DNA from: Aquarana catesbeiana | Lineage: Eukaryota > Chordata > Amphibia > Anura > Ranidae | DNA length: 64,000 bases | NCBI RefSeq assembly: GCF_042186555.1 | Contig: NC_133336.1 | Location: 34,163,082 to 34,227,081 of the forward strand | Direction of reading: 5' to 3' | In this document: positions 24,000 to 34,610 of the stretch, piece after piece | Numbering within the stretch: position 1 is the first letter of the stretch | How the letters are laid out: every line of letters begins with the position of its first letter | Translations under genes and position numbers: made by a program | Notes under the pieces: model-generated | The model's input: only the letters and a program-made list of their open reading frames with translations | Database searches by the model: none | Told to the model about the DNA's origin: nothing

Positions 24000-24905
24000 T
24001 CTACCTTATAGGAGGTTATGTTGGAAGATATGATCTTGCCATAGTGGGTGCAATCAGAAAAGCAGAGGGAAGGTCAGGAAAAGAGTATTTTCTACCTTTT
24101 GGAGGGTCATGTTGGAGGAATGATATCCCGGTGGTGGGCATAATCGGAGAGGTAGAGAGAAGGTTGGGAGAAGAGTAGTTTCTACCTTATGGAGGGTCAT
24201 GTTGGAGGTATGATATCCCGGTGGTGGGCATAATCAGAGAGGTAGAGAGAAGGTTGGGAGAAGAGTAGTTTCTACCTTATGGAGGGTCATGTTGGAGGTG
24301 TGATATCTTGGTGGTGGGCATAATCAGAAAGGTAGAAGGTCTGTAGTAGAGTAGTTTCTATCTAATGAAGGGCCATGTGGAAGGTGTGATATGCCAGTGG
24401 TGGGCTTAATTGGAAAAGTAGAGAGAAGGTCAGGAGAAGAGTAGTTTCTACTTTATGGAAACTGATGTTGGAGGTGTGATATTCCAGTGGTGGGCTTATT
24501 TGGAAAAGTAGAGATAAGGTCAGGAGAAGAGTAGTCTCTACTTTATGGAAACTCATGCTAGTGGTGTGATATTCCAGTGGTGAGTGTAATCAGAAAGGTA
24601 GAGAGAAGGTCAGGAGAAGAGTAGTTTCTATTTTATGGAAACTCATGTTGGAGGTGTGATATTCCAGTGGTGAGTGTAATCAGAAAGGTAAAGAGAAGGT
24701 CAGGAGAAGAGTAGTTTCTACCTAATTGAGGGTCATGTTGGAAGTGTGATATCCTGGTGGTAGGTGTAATCTGAAAGATAGAGAATAGGCCAGGAAAAGA
24801 GAATTTTCTACCTTATGCAGGGTCATGTTGGAAAATGTGATATCCCCCTAGTGGGCTTAATCAGAAAGATAGAGAGAAGGTCAGGAAAAGAGTAGTATCT
24901 ACTTC
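24000..24905. repeat. About 90-bp tandem repeat, about ten units
   Basis: Unit contains GAGTAGTTTCTACCTTATGG, GGGTCATGTTGGAGG, GATATCCCGGTGGTGGGC and AGGTAGAGAGAAGG. Starts at 24081, 24171 and 24261 show exact 90-bp spacing. Later units are diverged or shortened. Confidence 0.9.
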
Positions 24906-25250
24906 ATGAATGGTCATAGAAAAGAAGTTGACACCTCGCTACCCAATAAAAAGAGCAATTTACCACACACCTCATCCAGTCTTTGTTATAGCCCATCAGT
25001 GTTCAAAGACCATCACATTAAATTACTTCAACAATTGACCCATTTCAAACCCAGAAGATTTATCCTGCTACCACAAACTTATAGCAGAAGAACTACGAAC
25101 ACGTTGGGGACAATCCCTGGAATCAGAGTGTAAATCATTCAACAACAACAACAAAAATGATAGCTTAATCTGAAAAAAAAAGTAACTTTGTGTTTTATTT
25201 AATTTATAAAGCACCCTCCTCTTTTGAGGAAACCTTTGGGTTCAGCATGT
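24906..25250. other. Spacer without recognised features
   Basis: AT-rich sequence with a CAACAACAACAA run near 25141. No supported gene. Confidence 0.4.
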
Positions 25251-25463
25251 AAGGCTGGGTTCACACATATGCAAATTGGATGCAGGCTTCCCCATGTCTG
25301 TGGCGGCCGCGGTCCAGATTGAAAAAGGGTTCGGTGGGTCTTTGGGTCTGGTTCAGGTGCGAATTCAGGCTAAAATTCAGACCTAAATTGCACCTGAACC
25401 GGTGTACAGGAACGCACTGGACTCCAGGCATGAACCTGCGGCCGCACATGTGAACACGGCCTA
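25251..25463. mobile_element. MITE, GGCTGGGTTCACAC type
   Basis: Left end AAGGCTGGGTTCACACATATG. Right end CACATGTGAACACGGCCTA is the approximate inverse. Flanks CAGCATGT and CAGCATTC match at 6 of 8 bases, which suggests a hAT-like 8-bp duplication. Confidence 0.6.
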
Positions 25464-25548
25464 CAGCATTCAGCAGCAACAGAAATTTAAGCTTCTCAGA
25501 TAATAGTAGCTTTCTCTTGTGCACAATGTGTAACAAACACTCTCCTGG

Positions 25549-25887
25549 AGGGCTCGTTCACACCATAAGGTGCACCCAATTGCGCTTTGCTTGTGCGTTC
25601 GCCGCATGTTTAGGTATAGCCCATTCATTTAATTATGCTTCCCTTCAGGCGTGGAACAGGAAAAAACAGTGCAAGGACGTTTTTTCCACCGTGCTGCACC
25701 AAACCACATAATTCTGAGGTTTTGGTGGCCAGGAACGTATGTACATTTGCCAGATGTGTGGGGGTGCCAGTAAGAAATAATGGTACCCGCGTGTGTCTGC
25801 AGAAAGAAGCCTGTTTTTATGCAGTGCCAGAAAATGCACAATTTTGTGCAATGCTCCTGCAACCACACCTGGTGTAAGCAAGCCCTA
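25549..25887. mobile_element. MITE, AGGGCTCGTTCACACCA type
   Basis: Inverted ends AGGGCTCGTTCACACCA and TGGTGTAAGCAAGCCCT with two mismatches. No coding content. Target duplication not readable. Confidence 0.6.
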
Positions 25888-26388
25888 AGGGAATCTGTAG
25901 ATCAAAAGATTGTTAAAAAGATACAGTTCAGTTTCTTAAATAATCAATTTTATGTTCATATACTGGATATAAAAGATTCTCAGTTCACCTGCATTTGTTA
26001 CCAACTCCCTGGCCTCCTTATCAGCTAGAGGGAGATGCACCACTGCACCCAGCATGTCTTGGAAAAGCAAAGGACAAAATCCAATTATTTGCAGACAGTG
26101 AGCTTACCTCTGGAGAAGTTCAGTTTTTATAACCAGATACCCCTCACTCCAAAATCCACTGATTGGGGTAGCACAATGCCCAGCGTGTCTTTCTCTATGA
26201 TAGAAAAAAAGGGAGCCTTAGATCTCCTTCACATTTGCGGTAACACTTACTGCACTCTGAAAAGTGATCCACGGTGGATAACTTTTCTAGGATGGTATAG
26301 CAGCTACTGACAGGCATTCAGGAAGCACTATTGACTCACCTCTGACATCACTGTGGGAGGGCTCTACCTAAAAGGGGCCTTACACCTA
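25888..26388. other. Spacer, no gene recognised
   Basis: Noncoding-looking sequence. The short ORF at 26035-26310 has no recognisable domain. Confidence 0.4.
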
Positions 26389-26643
26389 GGGGTTGATTTA
26401 CTAAAGGCAAATAGACGGTGCACTTTGTAAAGTGCAGTTGCACTCTGTAAGAGCAGTTGCTACAAAGCTGAGTAAATGAGCAGGAGCTCTGATGACTTCC
26501 ATCATCCAATCACGTGCAAGCAAAAAAGCGGCTTTTTTATTTTCCTTGCATGATTGGGTATTCTTTGCAAAGTGAAGTTGTACCTAATTTACTAAGCTCT
26601 GGAGCAAGTGAACAGTCTATGTTCCTTTAGTAAATCAATCCCC
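26389..26643. mobile_element. MITE with GGGGTTGATTTACTAAAGG ends
   Basis: The right end, CCTTTAGTAAATCAATCCCC, is the inverse of the left with one mismatch. Complementarity continues inward through the ATAGAC motif. Flanking CTA/TAG dinucleotide context does not settle the superfamily. Confidence 0.8.
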
Positions 26644-26750
26644 TAGTGTCGCTACCTGCTGTACCAGACACTATTCTGGTATAGAGACACCTAGTGGCAA
26701 AAGTGGCTAACTGCATCTGCCTACACTGACATCTGTTTTTTTTTTTTTTG

Positions 26751-27142
26751 CTTAAAGTGAAAGCAAAGGCAAAACCTAACACTAAACCTACTCTCAGCCA
26801 CATTCTAAGTCTAATCTTTCTAGCCCTGTAAAGAAAAAAATTGCTTTACTTACCTGTTCTGCAGCCACTCTGGACCAGTCTCCAGCGGTGTCCTCTGTGT
26901 ACAGGATACAACCAACAACGGCTGGGAAATGCCTGGGAAGTGACTTCACTCATAGAGTTACTATGGGGCTCTTGTCAGCTGCCTCTCCTACACGGGCCTA
27001 CATACCGAAGCTGCTGCTAACAGCTCAGAAGTGGGACCAGCCTGGAACGGCTGCAGAACTGGCAAGTATAGAACTTAGGCATAGAATGTGGCTGAGAGTA
27101 GGTTTAGAGTTAGTTTGGTTATGACTTTACTTCCACTTTAAG
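26751..27142. mobile_element. MITE with about 58-bp inverted ends
   Basis: Left CTTAAAGTGAAAGCAAAGGC through CCTACTCTCAGCCACATTCT is mirrored on the right by AGAATGTGGCTGAGAGTAGG through CTTCCACTTTAAG. It could fold into a long hairpin. The ORF at 26888-27124 is internal and not conserved. Confidence 0.75.
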
Positions 27143-27319
27143 TGGGACTGTGCAAAGGATTTGGCTTGCGGTTGCAAAAAGTATTGGGATGCCTGCCTGC
27201 CTTTACACGCACATAAACTTTTTTTTTTTTAAATCAGATCGTTTTTATTGAAAACTTTTATGACAAACACTTAAGACATCAAGTTGAGAAGCGTTGTACA
27301 CTAATAAGGGTATACAAAG

Positions 27320-28294
27320 CAGTGGTGGCCCATGCACTGTGGGCGCACGGGCGCCGCCCTCCCATCCATGCGTCCGGCCCCTTTCAGGACGCCGGACGCA
27401 TGGATTCCTATGGCGGGGGTGGGAGGGGGTGGTCCTTTTTGAAGCACCTGATTAGAGCGAGAGGCTCTAATAGGCTTACAAATTGTGTGACGATAGCGAA
27501 TAAATTTTCGATATTTTCACACTAACCTTCCTCCCCGCCAATCAGGAGGCAGGGCGTCAGACCTGTTTCCTGATTGGCCAAAGAGCCAGGCCACCCTATT
27601 GGATGCCTGGCACTTAGGAAGAGGAGCGGAGGAGACACACGCTTTGGTGCATTGGAGAGGAGCTGCTGCGGTAAGTCCCCACGGCTCTGTCAGAGCCACG
27701 CACGGGGGTGTTGGGGGTGCTGCCAGAGCCGTGAGCCCCACGAGTTGGGGGGTCGGTGGGAAGGGTGGCTGAATATGATGGGCACAAGTGTCTGCATTTG
27801 ATGGGCACAAGTGGCTGCATATACTGGGCACAAGTGGCTGCATTTGACGGGCACAATTGGCTGCATTTGATGGACACAAGCGGCTGCATATGATGGGCAC
27901 AAGTGGCTACATATACTGGGCACAAGTGGCTGCATTTGACGGGCACAAATGGCTGCATTTGATGGGCACAAGTGGCTGCATTTTATGGGCACAAGCGGCT
28001 GCATATGATGGGCACAAGTGGCTGCATATGATGGGCACAATTGGCTGCATATAATGACTGCATATGATGGTCACAAGTGGCTGCATATGATGGACACAAG
28101 TGGCTGCATATGACGGGCACAAGTGGCTGTTTGATGGGCACAACTGGCTGCATATGATGGGCACACGTGGCTGCGTATGATGGGCACAGTGGCTTCAATT
28201 GATGGACACAGTGAGGCTGCAATTGATAGGGGGGGTTCAGTATTTTTCAGTTTGTTTGCGCCCCCCCAAAAATTTTGAGCACCAGCCGCCACGG
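27320..28294. mobile_element. Nonautonomous hAT-like element with an internal minisatellite
   Basis: Left end CAGTGGTGGCCCATGC. The right end read inward on the minus strand is CCGTGGCGGCTGGTGC. Flanked by a perfect 8-bp target duplication, ATACAAAG (27312-27319 and 28295-28302). It contains GC-rich sequence, then a 23-bp minisatellite, and has no transposase. Confidence 0.92.
27770..28225. repeat. 23-bp minisatellite inside the hAT element
   Basis: About twenty units of the type GGCTGCATATGATGGGCACA plus AGT, varying at TTTGA/TATGA/TATACT. The motif GGCTGCA..GATGGGCACA is also the core of the 21-bp arrays at 47.9-48.9 kb, which lie in a different transposon. ORFs on both strands with HMQPLVP-type repeats are artefacts. 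Confidence 0.93.
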
Positions 28295-28302
28295 ATACAA
28301 AG

Positions 28303-28759
28303 TCAACAGTATGAGTGTTATATAACATTGTGCAATAAACGGTTATCCAGAAAAGTTTCTTGTAGTCATTTTTTAGTATTCATACACCTTACACAACAAT
28401 AAACATTACAAATAAAGACCTAGATATACCTCCAGGCATATGTTGACCATTTTGGGTGTGTTTCCACTTCTTTTATGTCCCTATCCTTGTTCCCAGAGGT
28501 AAAAAGAAAGAAAAAGAAAAGAAAAAGAAACCCCAGGGAGCAAGAAGAAGTACCTTCAAAACCCTACAAACTGGGTTGCGTATTAACATCTCAAAAAATA
28601 ACAAAAAAAATGGAATCCAACAGAAACAAAAATCATATAACTAAGGTAACCACTGCATGTCACGTCTGCTTCAGCATATAGTTATAGGACTATATGACCT
28701 TGTGTACATCAATTATAGGTTGATAGTCAGTTAGTGCAATCCTTATCAAGTAGTTTAGA
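28303..28759. other. Noncoding LINE-derived stretch
   Basis: Continuation of the minus-strand L1-like fragment (3' untranslated part), AT-rich, with a short A/G-rich run at 28500-28530. Confidence 0.45.
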
Positions 28760-28969
28760 TTACAGCAAAGTAGAAGAATTGCTTCCTTCTAAAATTCTAT
28801 TTTGGACCAGTTGTAATGGGGCCAATCCAGGATTATCCAACCAGGCATCCCAAATATGTTCAAATTTAAATGGGCTTCCCCTGTGTGCATAAGTTAGTTT
28901 CTCTCGTATGATGACTGCATTGATGGCCGCAACCCATTCCCTATGCTGCGGAAGTATAGTAGAGAGCAA
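28760..28969 (-). pseudogene. L1-like ORF2 C-terminal remnant
   Basis: A 69-residue ORF containing REWVAAINAVIIREKLTYAH and FKFEHIWDAWLDNPG. The pattern (I)N..I..EKLTY...G....F..IWD.W is reminiscent of the C-terminal end of L1/Tx1-type ORF2 proteins, where it follows the reverse transcriptase. No catalytic part is present in the window. Identification rests on this short motif and on the oligo-A 3' end downstream, so it is tentative. Confidence 0.45.
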
Positions 28970-28995
28970 TTTTGGTGCTATAAGTTTTCTAACAA

Positions 28996-29068
28996 TTATT
29001 ATTATTAAGGTACTTATATAGCGCCATCAATTTACGCAGCGCTTTATATTATACATTTATATTATATG
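28996..29068 (-). mobile_element. Solo L2-like LINE 3' tail
   Basis: On the minus strand it reads AAAGCGCTGCGTAAATTGAT, GGCGCTATATAAGTACC, then TTAATAATAATAATTG. This is the same tail motif as the LINE ending at 13857. It is only about 75 bp long, the usual product of extreme 5' truncation. Confidence 0.7.
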
Positions 29069-29072
29069 TTAT

Positions 29073-29623
29073 GCCGGCCAGTCAAGTTCCTCCACCCCAA
29101 ACTCGCTCATCCATGTCTTTATGGACCTTCCTTTGTGCACTGGTGTGCAGTCATGTTGGAACAGGAAGGGGCCATCCTCATACTGTTCCCATAAAATTGG
29201 GAGCATGAAATTGTCCAAAATGTCTTGGTATGCTGACGCCTTAAGAGTTCTTTTCACTGGAACTAAGGGGCCAAGCCCAACCCCTGAAAAACAACCCCAC
29301 ACCATAATCCCCCCTCCACCAAATGATTTGGGCCAGTGCACAAAGCAAGGTCCATCAAAACATGGATGAGCGAGCTTGGGATGGAGGAACTTGACTTGCC
29401 TGCACAGAGTCCTGACCTCAACCTGATAGAACACCATTGGGATGAATTAGAGCGGAGACTGCGAGCCAGGCCTTCTCGTCCAACATCAGTGCCTGACCTC
29501 ACAAATGCGCTTCTGGAAGAATGGTCAAACATTCCCATAGACACACTCCTAAACCTTGTGGACAGCCTTCCCAGAAGATTTGGAGTTGTTATAGCTGCAA
29601 AGGGTGGGCTAACTCAATATTGA
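29073..29623. pseudogene. Inverted, duplicated Tc1 transposase remnant (fold-back copy 1)
   Basis: The minus strand (29350 to 29073) encodes SFGGGGIMVWGCFSGVGLGP, AYQDILDNFMLP, FLFQHDCTPVHKGRSIKTW and GVEELDWPA. The plus strand (29336 to 29623) begins with the same region, KARSIKTWMSELGMEELDLP, and runs through SPDLNLIEHHWDELERRLRA to VIAAKGGLTQY. The C-terminal catalytic segment is therefore present head-to-head and no complete transposase can be read. The junction between loop and second arm is at about 29325-29340 (ATTTGGGCCAGTGCACAAAG). Confidence 0.85.
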
Positions 29624-29637
29624 AACCTACAGACTAA

Positions 29638-29835
29638 GGCCCCTTATACACACTATTAGATTTTCTGCAGATTTTTGGCTTCAGATTTACCAAAACCATG
29701 TACTGTAGTGCAAGGGCCTGCCTGATTGCATACAAATTGAAACTCTTAAGGTTTGACCTCATACAGGTATTATATGGTTTTGGTAAATCTGCATCTAAAA
29801 AAAAAAAAAAAAAATCCAATAGTGTGTATGGGGTC
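29638..29835. mobile_element. MITE inserted in the fold-back Tc1, TAA target duplication
   Basis: Ends GGCCCCTTATACACACTATT and the inverse AATAGTGTGTATGGGGTC. Inner complementarity includes AGATTTACCAAAACCATGTA. Flanked by TAA (29635-29637 and 29836-29838). The related Tc1 copies at about 58909 and 43595 supply uninterrupted versions of the site (AAGACTGGGAT). Confidence 0.85.
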
Positions 29836-29906
29836 TAAGACTGGGATGCCATTAAAGTTCATGTGCACGTAAAGGTAGGCGTCCCAATACTTTTGGCAAT
29901 ATAGTG

Positions 29907-30794
29907 TATATATAAAAATACTGTATATAGAGAAAGGTGAGAGTAGTCAGACAGGAAGGTTTCTAAGAATTTGCAGCACAGTCATCCTTGCAATTAGTTT
30001 GGAGGAAAAGTAGTGATTGGCACGGAACACCCATCCAGGCCAGCTGTATCTTCCCCTGAGACAGGATGGTCGGGCTTCTCTACATATTAGGCAATATTAG
30101 CACATTGGGGTATTTTATTGTTCTGTTGCCAAGAACAATGTCATTCTGCTGTAAAAAAAAAAAAAAAAAAAAAAAGGAGTTTAGTTTGTTGGGCCTCATA
30201 AGTTGTTGTCACCTTTTCCCTTTTCTGTAAGACATCAGCCCCCACCTGTCCCCCCGGGGTCCCACTGTCCGCGGCTGGAGGTCACATCACAGAGGAATAC
30301 TTCCCATTGTAGAGTGTCTATGTGAGGAGTCATTGTGGTTGCCATTGTGTTGCAATCCTGACTCTTGTCTTTCTCTAATGAAAGCCATAAAATGAACACA
30401 AACTAAACTCTGCAACTTCTGCAGTCATTTATACTGTGACATGTCGCCATCTAATGGTAGACTTTCTGAACTGCAGCAAAACAAAATGTAACATATTGCA
30501 GCTTTATATGGCGGTTGTTTTTGTTTAATTTTATTCTATTAAATCCCGCCCCTCCCCTTTATTTTTACCTAGTTATCTTGGCAGTAACACACTTCCCATT
30601 CTCGGGTGGCTTCACTCTTTGAAACAGCAGAGTCAGCTTTGGATGGCAGCTTTGTCAGCCTGTGGAGAGGGTGGTGTTAGATTAAGCAGCACATTTAGAT
30701 GGACTTGACCTACAAATTAAAGCTGAACTCCAGTTGACACTTTTTTGGGATAAAGGTTTTAGGTAAATGTATAAAAGCTGACCATTGTCAGGAT
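29907..30794. other. Intergenic, no gene recognised
   Basis: Contains an A run at about 30151-30175 and otherwise unremarkable sequence. Confidence 0.45.
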
Positions 30795-31100
30795 ACATTA
30801 CATTGGAGTAGGGCACATTACATGGGAGCAGGGAACCTTACATGACAGCAGGGCATGTTACATGGGAGCAGGACATGTTACATAGGGCATGGGAACCTTA
30901 CATGAGAGCAGGGCATGTTACATGGGAGCAGGACATGTTACATAGGGGCATGGGAACCTTACATGAGAGCAGGGCATGTTACATGTGAGCAGGACATGTT
31001 ACATAGGGGCATGGGAACCTTACATGAGAGCAGGGCATGTTACATAGGAGCAGGACATGTTACATGGGGGCATGGGAACCTTACATGAGAGCAGGGGAGG
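30795..31100. repeat. 60-62-bp tandem repeat
   Basis: GGGAACCTTACATGAGAGCA recurs at about 30831, 30891, 30952, 31013 and 31075. Each unit itself contains GCATGTTACATGGGAGCAGG subrepeats. Confidence 0.9.
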
Positions 31101-31577
31101 TTATAAAGTTATAAGGGAATGCCCACTTCTCCTCCTCTCCCCCCTGCAGGCATTCAGCGGCTGCAGGAGGGAAATGGAGGGGATCGTTTCTTCTTCATTC
31201 TTATATTTTGCCGCCCCCCCCCCCATCCTGCTGCCCCCCCCCCTTGTGCCCCCACAGCTCTCCCAGATACTCCACACCCCTCTCCTGCTGGCTGCTGCAG
31301 GGGTTGCTGTCAGGATGGAGAGAAGGGAAGGAGTAGGTAAATATGTCTTATACCAGCCCCTTCCTTGTCTGAATGGACAGAGTCATTGATCGGTACCTGT
31401 CTGAGTCGGTGACTCTGTCCATTCATAACTGATGCATATTAAACAGTGTTTGTAAATTAAAAAGAAGCGATTCCTGTCCATTCATTACATGTAGCTGAAG
31501 TTGCAGATTGAGGGCTCAGAGGTCTATTTCGACCCCTGATAGCTCACCAAAGCCCCACAATGGGGCTATTAAAAATG

Positions 31578-31625
<48 letters not shown>

Positions 31626-31652
31626 GAAGTGCCCCAGCCAGTGTCATACTGA
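31101..31652. other. Noncoding, C-rich tract and TA microsatellite
   Basis: C runs occur at 31212-31246. A hairpin-like pair CTGAATGGACAGAGTCA / TGACTCTGTCCATTCA lies at about 31369-31425. A (TA)n run lies at 31578-31620. Confidence 0.6.
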
Positions 31653-31985
31653 GTGCGGAATGAGGACGAAGACAAAGCACAGGATCCCCCGTCATGGATG
31701 GTGTATGGTGTGTCTGAGCAGAGGCCAGCTCTGTGCCCCGCTGGAGGCTCTCCTCCCCTGTCCAGCCCCAAAAGAGCCGCCCCAGATACCCCTGAAGCCC
31801 CCCCCCCCCCGCCGACCAGTTCGGGAACCCGGAGGTCGGTGAAGCGGGCGCGGTCCAGCCTGACCCGCCCTGTGAGCATAGCGTACATGGAGCGGAGCCA
31901 CAGCCTGGGATGGGGGTTGGGAGGAGGCAGGGAAGAGGGAGAGCAGGAGGGAGGCCGAGTCGGGTCTGGAGAGTTCATTGTATAA
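31653..31985 (+). CDS. Unrecognised ORF in a CpG-rich island (110 aa)
   Basis: I do not recognise this protein. It starts MRNEDEDKAQDPPSWMVYGV, has a proline stretch APPPPPTSSG near residues 48-58, and a basic segment RRSVKRARSSLTRP near 60-73. It ends glycine/glutamate-rich. The surrounding 350 bp is unusually rich in CG dinucleotides compared with the rest of the window, as in a promoter-proximal first exon. A GTGAGC donor-like site occurs right after the LTRP codons. Equally possible is a GC-rich repeat interior, since a long ORF also exists on the other strand. No function should be assigned. Confidence 0.25.
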   Translation: MRNEDEDKAQDPPSWMVYGVSEQRPALCPAGGSPPLSSPKRAAPDTPEAPPPPPTSSGTRRSVKRARSSLTRPVSIAYMERSHSLGWGLGGGREEGEQEGGRVGSGEFIV

Positions 31986-32286
31986 ATGTCTGTCTGATAT
32001 TGGAAGGAGGCATTCAACTATTCAGGGGCATTGTAGCTTTCATGGAGTATATCCCACAGCACACTATGCCCTCTTCAAGTTATTTCAGCAATCACTGTAA
32101 AAAGGGCAACCCCTAGACTGTTCATCAAGCCAGAAGAGTGATTGTTGCGGTGTGCCTGGCTGCTGTTGCACTAATCAGGGAAAGTAACCTGTGGCAAATT
32201 CAGCGATCCTTGTGAGGGTGAGCTCTACACGATTGCACTTGATGTTGTTTATTCTCAAGGATCTGTTACCAATTATATAGTATAAT

Positions 32287-32506
32287 AGATGAAGGAAAAA
32301 TCTTTGCGGTCACTGTGGCAGACAAAAAAAAACAAGAACACCAACGCGTTTCACACAGACAATTCTTGCTTATTCATGAATAAGCACGAATTGTCAGTGT
32401 GAAACACGTCAACAGCGTTCCTGTTTTTTGTCTGGCACGGTAAAAATAAAGATTTTTCAAATCTTTGATTCCGTTGTGGTGTGCGGCCTTCCCTTTTCCT
32501 TCATCT
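32287..32506. mobile_element. Inverted-end repeat with ACGCGTTTCACAC core
   Basis: Ends AGATGAAGGAAAA and TTTTCCTTCATCT are exact inverses. Inside are AACGCGTTTCACACAGACAA and, inverted, CAGTGTGAAACACGTCAACA, which form an internal hairpin. The element at 36377 shares a GAAACGCGTT-type core, suggesting a short interspersed family. Confidence 0.55.
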
Positions 32507-33902
32507 GTATATTCACGGTGGCGATCCGGGGCCAGCACCTGCAGCGGTCAGCAGCTCATCAATTGCCTGAGCGGTGTGCACATTATGGTTGGACTATATA
32601 GTAGATTACCTTTCATTGTAGCATATTGCGCTGTTTCATTATAGAACGTTTATACTTTTAGTTCCATTTGTTGTCCTATGCAATGTTCAATATGGTTGCA
32701 TTATTCCTCATAAGTAAGGAAGGGTAATGTAAAGATACAACCAAATACTCTGTTGGTCTAATGTAGCAAGACAGAAAATAATGATCCAAAATTTCAGAGA
32801 AAGCAGACTTCCAAAAATATTCTTTATTAATTAAAAATATATAGGTAAAACATACAATGAGTGTATTCTTCACATAACATTAATCTGGCATGATAAATTT
32901 ACAAAGACATTTGGGAAAGACAGAACAAGATGTAAAAAAATAAAATATAAAATACTCAGCTTTTAGTCACGACATGTAAAAATAAAATCTGCAGGCTTAC
33001 TCCAAACATTAAAGTATTGATGTGAAATAGAAGGTCTTTGATGTTAAAGATGTGCAATGAGAGAGAAAATGTAAAAGCCAAATCCACCCAAAGTTGATAT
33101 TTCACGGTTGGATGGGTATTGGAGGGTTTAGAACCCTGCCAGATGCTCACATCCCTCCAGGCCTCCCACAAGCAGATTTGCTCAATTGATGTTGCGGGTA
33201 TGTTCAACGCAATATTAACGGAAAAAAAAAAAAAAAAAAAGAGGGTACCTGCAATGATATTGCTCAGAGCGATCCCTTTCCTCCCCTTTGGTGGTCCCCT
33301 GCCAGTGATGTCTGCTCCTCCTTCTTTTTAATGCCCCCTTAAACAAGACGAGCGGTATGGGGAGCACTGGTGTGACATGTATGTGAGCGCTATTTTTGTG
33401 CAATAGTATGCCTTGAATGGGCTGCCCTATGCGCTCCCAAGTAGCTTCTGCACAATTTTTGGTGTCTGCCGAGTTTGGGGGTTCCCTTAAGAAAAAATGG
33501 CACCATAATCACAATGCGAAGAAAGGTGTGAATGAAAAGATCCAGCAATGGTACTCTTCAAGGAGGTTCTACAAAAACACAAAGTTCCTCACTGAATCGC
33601 AATGGGGGACTTTGTGTTTGTATTCCATGTTTGGGCAGCTCTGTGGTGCTCAAGTTTTGTCCTCTTAGCTGCGAAGGATTGTGTTCCACTAATTTTATCT
33701 GAGTATCATTTCTATAGTGCCTGAATATTTTGTTTGTTTCAAGGAGGTGCTATTTAAACCTTTTCCAATAAAGTCTACGGTGTGAAGGACACGTCCCCCG
33801 GTGGACATAATCAAGTCACCCTGGGCTCATAAAATTATTTTGCAGAGACTCTATATGTAGTGATGTTCTCGGCAGCTTTCATTCTAGTTGAATCATGGGT
33901 TC
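32507..33902. other. Repeat-rich intergenic, no gene recognised
   Basis: AT-rich DNA with an A run at 33222-33240. Small ORFs lack recognisable domains or splice context. Confidence 0.4.
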
Positions 33903-34602
33903 TAGACATGTGCACACTGAAATATTTTGTTTTCGGAATTTCGTTTTCATCCGAAAAATAAATTTATTTAGTTACTCCCGAAATTCGTTTTTATTTATTT
34001 TGTTTCGAAAAAAAAAAAAAAATTAATTTGTCCGAAAATCCGATATAATTAAGGTCGAATCTGTCATTGAAGGCTTATGGTGTCTGTCGAATGTTCTAAG
34101 AAGATTCGACGGAGCAGCTAAACTGTACGATGCCGCAATCGTACATTTCTGGTCGAATGTTCCGCCTACAAGCTATAGTAGAATTCTAATGTTGTATGAC
34201 ACTAGTAATAATTATATTTATTAATTATTACTAGTCAACCAACTTTAGAATTCATCTATAGCCTATGGGCGGAGCATAAATGTCTGCTCGCGGTGACTGC
34301 TTAGTCAAATCTTTATGTCGAATCTTTTCTCTCTATGTTGAATAATCTTGGACTAATAGAGCTAAGGTTAGACACATTCGACCACAGGTTCGATGGACAC
34401 AGATCGCTATTGTCAGCGTCATGTCGAATCTCCTATCTATATCGAACTGTTGTTGCAACGAAAAGGAAAATAAAGCATTTGTTTATGTCGGATCTTTCGG
34501 TTTTTGGATTCTGCACGTTCGTTATCGTTTGGTAAAACGATAACGAAAATACCCGAAATTTGGACGAAAATGCATTCGGACGAAAACTAATGCACATGTC
34601 TA
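33903..34602. mobile_element. Nonautonomous hAT-like element, TAGACATGTGCA family, copy 1
   Basis: Ends TAGACATGTGCA and TGCACATGTCTA are exact inverses. Flanked by a perfect 8-bp duplication ATGGGTTC (33895-33902 and 34603-34610). The 700-bp interior is AT-rich with many TTCG/CGAA motifs and no transposase. Confidence 0.93.
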
Positions 34603-34610
34603 ATGGGTTC

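Larger units (their letters stand above)
27218..28990 (-). mobile_element. 5'-truncated L1/Tx1-like LINE with oligo-A tail
   Basis: On the minus strand the element ends in CAATAAAAACGATCTGATTT followed by an A run (27220-27232 as T). About 1.5 kb upstream there is a short coding remnant that resembles an L1-type ORF2 C-terminus. A hAT element interrupts it. The 5' boundary near 28990 is approximate. Confidence 0.55.
27171..29906. mobile_element. Fold-back Tc1 element copy 1, broken by LINE and hAT insertions
   Basis: The left terminal part is GCAAAAAGTATTGGGATGCC (27174 onward). The right end ACTTTTGGCAATATAGTG finishes at 29906 and is followed by TA. Between them sit an L1-like fragment (27218-28990) that contains a hAT element (27320-28294), a solo L2-like tail (28996-29068) and a MITE (29638-29835). 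The Tc1 core at 29073-29623 is an inverted duplication: both arms encode the transposase C-terminus and the loop encodes the central domain on the minus strand. Confidence 0.8.
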
